Below, piece after piece: positions 33,071 through 39,872 of a stretch of DNA of 40,764 nucleotides. The notes under the pieces were generated by a model. That model ran no database searches and was not told where the DNA came from. It worked only from the letters and a program-made list of their open reading frames with translations. The number at the start of each line of letters is the position of its first letter. The stretch's first letter is position 1. Source of the DNA: a virus. The stretch spans positions 1 to 40,764 of the IMG/VR virus record IMGVR_UViG_3300020442_003391. One strand, written 5' to 3'. Position numbers and translations under genes: made by a program.

Positions 33071-34905
33071 TGGCATATCAAATTAATAAAACAAGCGGTG
33101 CTTTACTTGTAAATCTAGCAGACGGACAAATTGATACAGCGTCAACTGATATCACACTTATTGGAAAAAATTATTCAGGATTTGGTGAAGCAATAAACGA
33201 AAACTTTGTTAAGATGTTGGAAAACTTTGCAAATGCAAGTGCTCCTTCAAATCCGTTAGCAGGACAAATTTGGTGGGACACTGCTTCTTCAAGGCTTAAA
33301 GTTTACACAGGAACTGCCTGGACAACAGGTGGTGGACCAATTGTTGGACCAACACAACCAACAATGGTGGCTGGTGACCTTTGGATTAACAATGAAGCAA
33401 ACCAGATGTACTTCTTTGATGGTACAGATTTAGAATTAGCAGGTCCTATTTACAATGCTTTCCAAGGACGCTCAGGACCACAGGTTGTAACTGTATTAGA
33501 TGCAACTGGAACAAGTAGAACTATTGTAAAATACTGGGTTGGCGGAACACTTGTTGGACTGTGGAGTAAAATTTCGTTTGAACCGCAGAACATTGATACA
33601 ATTCCAGGATTTACAGGAAACGTAGTAAAAGGATTTAATGTTGTAGATACAGATTTTGTTTTTGCAGGTACAGCAACTAAAACAGAATCATTGGTTGACC
33701 AACAAGGTAATGTTAGAACAGCTGGACAATTTTTAGCAAGTGACTCAGATGATTCAACAAGTGGTGCTTTAACTGTAAGAAACAATAACGGACTTACTGT
33801 TGGATTGACAGACAACCATGTGATAAAAGTTACAAACATCGGTGTTGTTGCAGAAAATAATGTTAGTGGTGAAGACTACACATTAAGAATGACAACCAGT
33901 TTAGGAAAAAGAGATAGTATTACAATCAAATCTACTGAAGGTAGAGTTGGTATTTTCAACACAAGTCCAACAGCAACCTTAGATGTTGGAGGTGACGTAA
34001 ACATTACTGGTAATTTAACTGTAAACGGTACACAAACAATTATTGATGTTGACACTTTAAGGGTAAGAGATAAGCAAATTCAACTTGCTCGAGGTGACGA
34101 TAGCACACTTTTAGATGATGCTGGTGTAGATGAAGCAGGTATTACAGTAGAATCTTCACAAGGCAATAAAGAATTCCTATGGAGAACAGCAACTAACGCT
34201 TGGACATCTAATGTAAGTGTTAATCTTACAGGGACAGCGAAATTAAAATATAATGGAATAGATGTTCTTGATGGAACAAGTGCTCCTGGTATTACATCAA
34301 TTGGTAATTTGACTTCAGCAAATATTGGAAACATCAGTTTTACAGGCGGAGTAGGAATTACAACCGGAAGCACAGACTTAGGCGGCAATGGATTAGCTTT
34401 AACTTTGGCTGGTCCAATGAATTTTGTAAATCAAGTTAGGTTGAAAAACGTTGCAGATCCTGTAGCAGACCAAGATGTTGCTACAAAGAACTATGTTGAC
34501 AGCAGAATTGATTTAGAAGTATTACCACTTACATTAGATATTACAGGATTGGGTACAGGAGCAACATTACATTCAAACATTAGTACAATTATTAATGATA
34601 TTGCTCCAGCAGTCAATAAAAGAAACGGAACTGAAGCAAGAGTTCACTGTACATCCACTGTAGGTGCAACAGCAACGCTTTCTGCGGCTAACTTAAATGC
34701 AAGTTTCAACAAAGATTTGGAAGTTGTGCAGAAATTAGACGGTAGTGGAAATGATGATGGGTCAGCATCTGTTATTGGTGATGCAACATTTAACGATGTT
34801 ACTGGTGCAATTACGTCAACAGTAGCAAGATCATTGAAATTATTTAGGGTAACGAACGGCGCTTGGGGCTATGTGCAAGACCTAACTCCGGGCAATTTAG
34901 TATAA
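33070..34905 (+). CDS. fibre/virion structural protein (paralogue 2)
   Basis: A 611-residue protein whose first 130 or so residues repeat the module of its neighbours (YSGFGEAINENFVKMLENFA, PLAGQIWWD, LKVYTGTAW, AGDLWINNEANQMYFF). The middle carries repeated fibre-type beta sequence (TLDVGGDVNITGNLTVNGT, and DKQIQLARGDDSTLLDDAG). Near 475 it has LKNVADPVADQDVATKNYVD, a motif common in long tail-fibre shafts. No tail-collar domain or chaperone-like C-terminus is visible. It is likely a trimeric fibre or whisker subunit. The stop codon lies within a perfect late promoter (34901-34908) for the next gene. Confidence 0.74.
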   Translation: MAYQINKTSGALLVNLADGQIDTASTDITLIGKNYSGFGEAINENFVKMLENFANASAPSNPLAGQIWWDTASSRLKVYTGTAWTTGGGPIVGPTQPTMVAGDLWINNEANQMYFFDGTDLELAGPIYNAFQGRSGPQVVTVLDATGTSRTIVKYWVGGTLVGLWSKISFEPQNIDTIPGFTGNVVKGFNVVDTDFVFAGTATKTESLVDQQGNVRTAGQFLASDSDDSTSGALTVRNNNGLTVGLTDNHVIKVTNIGVVAENNVSGEDYTLRMTTSLGKRDSITIKSTEGRVGIFNTSPTATLDVGGDVNITGNLTVNGTQTIIDVDTLRVRDKQIQLARGDDSTLLDDAGVDEAGITVESSQGNKEFLWRTATNAWTSNVSVNLTGTAKLKYNGIDVLDGTSAPGITSIGNLTSANIGNISFTGGVGITTGSTDLGGNGLALTLAGPMNFVNQVRLKNVADPVADQDVATKNYVDSRIDLEVLPLTLDITGLGTGATLHSNISTIINDIAPAVNKRNGTEARVHCTSTVGATATLSAANLNASFNKDLEVVQKLDGSGNDDGSASVIGDATFNDVTGAITSTVARSLKLFRVTNGAWGYVQDLTPGNLV

Positions 34906-34908
34906 ATA
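34901..34908 (+). promoter_or_regulatory. late promoter, perfect T4 consensus (TATAAATA)
   Basis: TATAAATA is identical to the T4 late promoter element. Its central TAA is the stop codon of the preceding gene. The next ATG is at 34937, with AGGGG (34925-34929) between them as ribosome-binding site. It is the best-matching late promoter I saw in the window. Confidence 0.75.
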
Positions 34909-34936
34909 CATGTAACACACGATTAGGGGTTAATAA

Positions 34937-36406
34937 ATGGCGTACATAATAAATTTAACGAATGGCACACAGTTAACTTCGGTTGAAGATGGAACTATTG
35001 ACCAAAGCACAACGCTTAAATTAGTTGGTAAAAACTATGCTGGTTATGGGGAAATACAAAACGAAAACTTTGTCCATTTGCTTGAGAATTTTTCAAGTGC
35101 AAACCAACCTGCAAGTCCGTTGTCAGGACAGATTTGGTTTGATAGTGCAGTAAAAAAACTTAAATTTTACGACGGAACTAAATTCAGAACTACAGGTGGA
35201 GCAGAAGTATCCACAACACAACCGGTTGGTTTAACAACAGGTGATTTTTGGTGGGATACAAACAATAACCAATTATATGCACAAAACGCAAACGGTGGAT
35301 TTGTCCTAATCGGTCCACAATCAATTGGTGAAACAGTTTCTGCAATGGTCACTGGAATTGTACGTGACAGTAACCAGGTAAACAGAACTATTATTAAAGG
35401 TACAGTTGAAGATGGAGTTGTATTTGTTGTAAGTAACGCAGAATTCACAATCGATTCAACAGATCCAAACAATGTAATTACAGGATTTGATGTAATTAGA
35501 CAAGGTGTTACACTTAGAAATACAACAGCGGCCACTAATGGTGTTACAGCGACAGCTCATAGATTCCATGGTACTGCAACAAACGCAGAAAAGTTAAATG
35601 GATTACCTGCAAGTGATTACGCTATTGCAGGAAATGCAAACTTTACAAGCACAGTTAGATTAGCAGATGACGGATTGACTGTTGGAGCGGCGAACGATCT
35701 TAAAATTTCCATTGAAAATGGAGATCAAGGTTTAATTGAAAATACCACAGGTACAAAAATTAAATTTAAGGTTAAATCATCAGGTGGTGTAGCAACAGAA
35801 GTTGCAGAATTCCAAGCAACTGGACTTATTCCTGTTACGACTACAACATTTGATATAGGTGATGTAAACTATAAATGGCGTAATATATATGCTACCAACT
35901 TTAATGGGTTGGCTACAAACGCAATTAACCTACAAGTAGGAGCCAATTATAGAACAGGTGACGTAAATGCAACAAATAATACTGTTGCAGTAAGAGATTC
36001 AAGTGGTAATTTAGCGGCAAACGTATTTAACGGTACATCAACAAGTGCAAGATACGCTGACTTGGCTGAAAAATACGTAACAGATAAAGAATATCCAGTT
36101 GGAACATTAATGATGATAGGCGGAGATGCAGAAGCAACAGCATGTGAAAATGAACATGGCATTTGTATTGGTGTAATTAGTACTAAACCTGCCTACTTGA
36201 TGAACTCAGAAGCAGAAGGACAAGCCGTAGCCTTAGTCGGAAGAGTGCCAGTAAGGATCACAGGTCCGGTAAATAAAGGGGAGCCTGTGCATGTAGCAGA
36301 GAACGGTACAGCAAGTGTTGAAGGAAAAGGAGACATGATTGGTATTGCTCTTGAAAGCAACGACAGGCACGAAGAGACATTAGTTGAATGTATTTTGAAG
36401 TTATAA
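34937..36406 (+). CDS. fibre/virion structural protein (paralogue 3)
   Basis: A 489-residue protein with the shared N-terminal module (YAGYGEIQNENFVHLLENFS, PLSGQIWFD, LKFYDGTKF, TGDFWWDTNNNQLYA). The middle has short beta modules (FDIGDVNYKWRNIYATNFNG). The C-terminal 120 residues (SARYADLAEKYVTDKEYPVG, MMIGGDAEATAC, VGRVPVRITGPVNKGEPV) form a domain type common at the end of marine phage fibre proteins, where it may act in trimer formation or as a cap. It is preceded by a perfect late promoter, so it can be expressed separately from paralogues 1 and 2. Confidence 0.74.
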   Translation: MAYIINLTNGTQLTSVEDGTIDQSTTLKLVGKNYAGYGEIQNENFVHLLENFSSANQPASPLSGQIWFDSAVKKLKFYDGTKFRTTGGAEVSTTQPVGLTTGDFWWDTNNNQLYAQNANGGFVLIGPQSIGETVSAMVTGIVRDSNQVNRTIIKGTVEDGVVFVVSNAEFTIDSTDPNNVITGFDVIRQGVTLRNTTAATNGVTATAHRFHGTATNAEKLNGLPASDYAIAGNANFTSTVRLADDGLTVGAANDLKISIENGDQGLIENTTGTKIKFKVKSSGGVATEVAEFQATGLIPVTTTTFDIGDVNYKWRNIYATNFNGLATNAINLQVGANYRTGDVNATNNTVAVRDSSGNLAANVFNGTSTSARYADLAEKYVTDKEYPVGTLMMIGGDAEATACENEHGICIGVISTKPAYLMNSEAEGQAVALVGRVPVRITGPVNKGEPVHVAENGTASVEGKGDMIGIALESNDRHEETLVECILKL

Positions 36407-36421
36407 AATAAAGGAAGTAAG

Positions 36422-37336
36422 ATGGCAGTAGGCGATACAATTACCGCGGCAAGATATAATATTATCCGTGCAAGAATAGCCGCAGTCCTAGGACTAGGAG
36501 CTGGTGACGAAGGATACGGTCAAGCAGTTCAAAGTTCTACAGTCTCAGCAGGAACTAATATCACTGCAACTCACATGTTAGCTTTATATAATGACATGGT
36601 AAAATGTAGAATTCACCAAACAGGTTCTACACCAACAGAGATCGTTGTACCTGTGGTTGGAGATACTGTAGAGGATAGTAACGCAACATCTAAAAAAGGT
36701 TATGCACAATACGAAACATTAAGTAATACTTGTCAAGCGGCAAGGTTAAATGTTGACGCAGGTGAATTAGGCTTGCAGTCAGGTACTTCTAGCTCAAGAT
36801 CTTCTTCATGGTCAGATGATATCAATCATATCTTTACAGTGACATTTGGCGGATATTCGGTCACAAACGGTGACGGTTCAACAACCGTAATAAGCGGCGA
36901 AAATCATATGCGTGTATTTTTTAATGCAGGCGGATCAATTAATATTAGCGGAACAATAGGGTCAGGTAACACAACTATTAATAACGACTGGAGGAACTTG
37001 ATGTCTGCTGTTGGAACAGTAGTTTTTGATAGAGATAACACAAGTAACGGATCAGAAGGTACATCCACTGGTTTTGTAAACTTACCAGGAAGCTATACAA
37101 CTATTTTTAATAAAAATGCAAGTGCTTACAGTGCAAACGATTACTTAATCGAAGCATATAAGAGTGGAGCAACTTTATATTTTAGAGTGACTTTTAACGA
37201 AGACAAAGGACCAAATCCAAATTTTGACGAAGCCGTAACTGCTACAACAACAAGCACAGCTCAGCTTAATCGTCCAAATAATACTAATTCGGTCAACATA
37301 CCAGCACCAACTTTCGTAACAACAGATAATTTATAA
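36422..37336 (+). CDS. conserved virion structural protein
   Basis: A 304-residue protein starting 15 bp after paralogue 3, with AAAGGAAG as ribosome-binding site. The N-terminal third looks helical (ITAARYNIIRARIAAVLGLG, MLALYNDMVKCRIHQTG). The rest is beta-rich and Ser/Thr/Asn-rich, with FTVTFGGYSVTNGDGSTT, HMRVFFNAGGSINISGTIG and YLIEAYKSGATLYFRVTF. I recognise the FTVTFGGY and FFNAGG elements from structural proteins of marine T4-like phages. It is not related to the three preceding paralogues. The exact place in the virion is unknown; its position suggests the fibre network or neck. Confidence 0.68.
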   Translation: MAVGDTITAARYNIIRARIAAVLGLGAGDEGYGQAVQSSTVSAGTNITATHMLALYNDMVKCRIHQTGSTPTEIVVPVVGDTVEDSNATSKKGYAQYETLSNTCQAARLNVDAGELGLQSGTSSSRSSSWSDDINHIFTVTFGGYSVTNGDGSTTVISGENHMRVFFNAGGSINISGTIGSGNTTINNDWRNLMSAVGTVVFDRDNTSNGSEGTSTGFVNLPGSYTTIFNKNASAYSANDYLIEAYKSGATLYFRVTFNEDKGPNPNFDEAVTATTTSTAQLNRPNNTNSVNIPAPTFVTTDNL

Positions 37337-37344
37337 GTTAAATA
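37337..37344 (+). promoter_or_regulatory. putative late promoter (GTTAAATA) before the 115-residue gene
   Basis: GTTAAATA starts directly after the stop codon at 37334-37336. It matches TATAAATA at six of eight bases, including the TAAATA core. Transcription should begin near 37350, inside the left arm of the hairpin at 37343-37371, so late transcripts would lack most of that arm. Confidence 0.5.
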
Positions 37345-37371
37345 GTTATACATTAACTTGGAGTATAACTA
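37343..37371 (+). promoter_or_regulatory. hairpin around the ribosome-binding site of the 115-residue gene
   Basis: TAGTTATAC (37343-37351) and GTATAACTA (37363-37371) are perfect 9-bp inverted arms separated by an 11-nt loop. The right arm ends on the A of the ATG start codon, and the TTGGAG ribosome-binding site (37358-37363) spans the loop and the first base of the stem. In a readthrough transcript the stem could limit ribosome access. The stem is AT-rich and only moderately stable. Confidence 0.5.
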
Positions 37372-37718
37372 TGGACGAAGCATTAGAAAAAGCTCTTGAC
37401 TTTTCTAATTATATGGTTACGTTTAACAACCAAAAGAGAATTATTCGTGAAGAATACGAAAATGATCTCATAATCTATGAAAATGGTGGCAAGTTTTCTA
37501 TATCAAGAGAACTTTTGTCTTTTGTTGGACACTTATGTGATTCTGCAAATACCAAAACTGTTTTGATAGACGATAATGATAATCCTATACTAATTGAAGA
37601 TTTGCAAAAATTCATGCATGACATGAGACTCCAGTATCTTGAAGTATCTACAAAGTATTATGAAAAATACAAAAAGATGATAGAAAAGAGAAATGTGGAA
37701 AGTTTAGTTGATGTCTAA
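37371..37718 (+). CDS. conserved hypothetical protein (115 aa)
   Basis: A small, charged, probably mostly helical protein. It opens with MDEALEKALDFSNYMVTFNN and continues QKRIIREEYENDLIIYENGG, KFSISRELLSFVGHL, TVLIDDNDNPILIEDLQKFM and a helical C-terminus (YEKYKKMIEKRNVESLVDV). I recall close relatives in marine T4-like phages near the fibre genes, but none with a function I know. No enzyme motif, membrane segment or signal peptide is visible. The gene has a late promoter-like motif and a hairpin over its ribosome-binding site. Its end overlaps the next gene by 8 bp, linking its expression to the glycosyltransferase-like genes. A chaperone or fibre-assembly role is possible but unsupported. 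Confidence 0.65.
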   Translation: MDEALEKALDFSNYMVTFNNQKRIIREEYENDLIIYENGGKFSISRELLSFVGHLCDSANTKTVLIDDNDNPILIEDLQKFMHDMRLQYLEVSTKYYEKYKKMIEKRNVESLVDV

Positions 37719-38541
37719 TGGAGTACTATGTTTTGCAAATAACAACGGCAAGATCAATTATATAAAACAAGCTGTATTTTTGGCAAAAAGAATAAAACGA
37801 CATTTAGACGTGCCTACGTCTATTGTAACTTCCACGCCTAATCTTATCAACAAAACTGACCGCAAATTTTTTGATAAGATCATAGAAATTGATGACGAAA
37901 ACATTAATACAAAAAGATATTACAACGGTTCTTTACATCATAGTAATTTAATTTTTAAAAATAACGGTAGATGTCAAAGTTATGATTTATCACCATACGA
38001 TAACACGTTAGTTATGGATACAGATTATGTGATTTGTAATAGTGACTTGCGACATGCTTTTACTTCGATAAATGATTTTCAAATTTATCAAAAAGGCACT
38101 GACTTATGTCCATGGAGAAAGTTTAAAGAATTTGAATACCTTAATGACACAGGTATAAAATTTTACTGGGCTACTGTATTTTGTTTTAAAAAATCTGAAA
38201 ATACAGAAATGTTTTTTTCATTGCTAAAACATATCGAAAAAAATTGGATACATTACAGTCGTGTATATAATTTGGCAGATAGAAACTTTAGGAATGATCA
38301 TTTGTTTAGCATTGCAATACATATGATGAATGGGTTTAGCGAAGGCAGTTGGGCAAAAGAATTGCCTGGAAAAATGTTTTACACACTTGATAGAGATTTC
38401 TTAAAAAATATAGACGACTCAAAACTTACGTTCTTAGTTCAAAAAGAACATTACCTTGGAGAATATATTCTAACAACCACTTATAATAGTAACGTACATG
38501 TAATGAATAAATGGAGTTTAGGGGAAAAAATAAATGAGTAA
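37711..38541 (+). CDS. GT-A type glycosyltransferase-like protein (tandem copy 1)
   Basis: The 276-residue protein has a nucleotide-sugar transferase layout: a beta strand and helix at the N-terminus (GVLCFANNNG, AVFLAKRIKRHL), then SIVTSTPN, and SPYDNTLVMDTDYVICNSDL with a DxD motif (Asp103, Asp105) that would bind metal and nucleotide sugar. The C-terminal half has many aromatic residues and RNFRNDHLFSIAIHMM, as in acceptor-binding halves. I start it at the ATG at 37711; the TTG three bases upstream is in frame but unnecessary. It overlaps the preceding gene by 8 bp and the next by 8 bp. It shares the overall plan and the DTD motif with the next gene. The substrate is unknown; decoration of virion or host surface glycans is a guess from context. 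Confidence 0.65.
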   Translation: MSNGVLCFANNNGKINYIKQAVFLAKRIKRHLDVPTSIVTSTPNLINKTDRKFFDKIIEIDDENINTKRYYNGSLHHSNLIFKNNGRCQSYDLSPYDNTLVMDTDYVICNSDLRHAFTSINDFQIYQKGTDLCPWRKFKEFEYLNDTGIKFYWATVFCFKKSENTEMFFSLLKHIEKNWIHYSRVYNLADRNFRNDHLFSIAIHMMNGFSEGSWAKELPGKMFYTLDRDFLKNIDDSKLTFLVQKEHYLGEYILTTTYNSNVHVMNKWSLGEKINE

Positions 38542-39343
38542 AGGATATATTATGGTTGCTATGGGCGATAATTATGTCCTACAAGCATGTTTATGTGCGA
38601 TGAGCATCAAAAAGACACAATCTATAAAAAACATTTCTCTTGTTACAAGTGATAAAGTACCTAATGAACACAAAAATTTATTTGATAAAATTATAGAAGT
38701 TCCGTGGCACGATAAACACTCAAAAAGTTTCTATAAAACAGAGCATAGATGGAAAGTATTTCATTTAACTCCATATGAAGAAACAGTAGTGTTAGATACA
38801 GATATGTTATTTTTAACAGACATTAGTCATTGGTGGAAATATTTTGCAAAAAATGATGTAGGTTTTATAACAAATGTATTAGATTACAGGAGCAATTTAA
38901 TTACAAGTGATTTTTATAGAAAAACTTTTACTGCAAATGATCTTCCTAACATTTATGTTGCATTTCATTATTTTAAGAAAAACCAAAAGGCTCTTGATTA
39001 TTACAAATTATTAAATATGATCTGTGATAATTGGGAAAAGTTTTACAAAAAATATGTACCAAAATTAACACCTGAAATGTCAAGTATGGATGTCAATCAT
39101 GCTATTGCTTTAAAAATAAGCCAAATAGAAAATTATCAAAGCACAGCTTCGATAAACTTCACACACATGAAAAGTAAAGTACAAGGATGGGAAAATAATT
39201 CAGATAACTGGACAGACATAGTTCCTTATTATTTTACAGATGATAAAGAATTAAAAATAGGAAATTATTTGCAGACAGGTTTATTTCATTATACAGAAAA
39301 CAGTTTTGCTAAAACAGTAGGAGAAGTTTATGGAACACACTAG
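38534..39343 (+). CDS. GT-A type glycosyltransferase-like protein (tandem copy 2)
   Basis: The 269-residue protein follows the same plan as its upstream neighbour: GYIMVAMGDNYVLQACLCAM at the N-terminus, NISLVTSDKVP, then LTPYEETVVLDTDMLFLTDI with a DxD motif (Asp88, Asp90), followed by an aromatic C-terminal half with SSMDVNHAIALKISQIE, comparable to RNDHLFSIAIHMM in copy 1. The two are diverged tandem paralogues rather than a recent duplication, since identity is limited to motif regions. The start overlaps the end of copy 1, and its own end overlaps the next gene by 14 bp. Donor sugar and acceptor are not predictable. Confidence 0.66.
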   Translation: MSKGYIMVAMGDNYVLQACLCAMSIKKTQSIKNISLVTSDKVPNEHKNLFDKIIEVPWHDKHSKSFYKTEHRWKVFHLTPYEETVVLDTDMLFLTDISHWWKYFAKNDVGFITNVLDYRSNLITSDFYRKTFTANDLPNIYVAFHYFKKNQKALDYYKLLNMICDNWEKFYKKYVPKLTPEMSSMDVNHAIALKISQIENYQSTASINFTHMKSKVQGWENNSDNWTDIVPYYFTDDKELKIGNYLQTGLFHYTENSFAKTVGEVYGTH

Positions 39344-39872
39344 GGTAAACACTCCTCAATATGTATGCTTTAATCAAAAGTCTGGAGAAATCTACAGTAT
39401 AGGTGCATCTATAGAAGAAGGGTATCAATATTTTGAAGTTTCCTTAGAAGAAGTTTTACCAATTAAAACTTTCAAAGAAAAGATGACAGATTATATTGTT
39501 GCTTTTGATCGTAATGATAAGAAGTTTGTACTTAAGAAAAATATCTATGTACAACATGAAGCAAAATTCATTGAAATTAAACCAGTTGACGAATCAATCA
39601 TTTACGATCTGTTATTGACGGTTGACAAAGTTACCAAAAGATGTTATATTACTACGGGTATTGAACTATTAGATACAATGAAAACTACAAATGTTGATCT
39701 ACAAAAAGAAATAAGTTTTAGTTTTACAAAAAAAGGTGACCCCCATATTTTGTATGAACAACTTACATTTAAGATTGCATCGAACGAATCTAAACCTTTA
39801 AATATAAAAGGACCATACAGTGTTTACGCTAATTGCGATATGGCGACTTGTATGTATAAGGAGATAACATGA
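39330..39872 (+). CDS. conserved hypothetical protein (180 aa)
   Basis: A beta-rich, soluble protein beginning MEHTRVNTPQYVCFNQKSGE and containing IGASIEEGYQYFEVSLEEV, LTVDKVTKRCYITTGIELLD and LTFKIASNESKPLNIKGPYS. No enzyme motif, repeat or membrane segment is visible and I do not recognise the family. It starts within the end of glycosyltransferase copy 2 (AGGAG ribosome-binding site upstream) and ends as ATGA with the next glycosyltransferase-like gene, so it is embedded in a translationally coupled set. The alternation of strand-like segments could suit a virion or fibre-accessory protein, but this is speculation. Confidence 0.62.
   Translation: MEHTRVNTPQYVCFNQKSGEIYSIGASIEEGYQYFEVSLEEVLPIKTFKEKMTDYIVAFDRNDKKFVLKKNIYVQHEAKFIEIKPVDESIIYDLLLTVDKVTKRCYITTGIELLDTMKTTNVDLQKEISFSFTKKGDPHILYEQLTFKIASNESKPLNIKGPYSVYANCDMATCMYKEIT

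Noticed and set aside
33450-33839. Minus-strand frame of 129 codons (and similar ones at 25697-26104, 34080-34388, 35167-35535)
   Set aside because: All are antisense to well-supported structural genes and give low-complexity Ser/Val/Pro-rich products typical of reverse-reading Thr/Gly/Asn-rich fibre genes.
36401-36410. TATAAAATA before the gene at 36422 as a late promoter
   Set aside because: It has one extra A relative to TATAAATA, and the predicted start would fall at the ribosome-binding site; too weak to call.
37708-37710. TTG as the start of the first glycosyltransferase-like gene
   Set aside because: It is immediately followed by an in-frame ATG at 37711, which is the more likely start.
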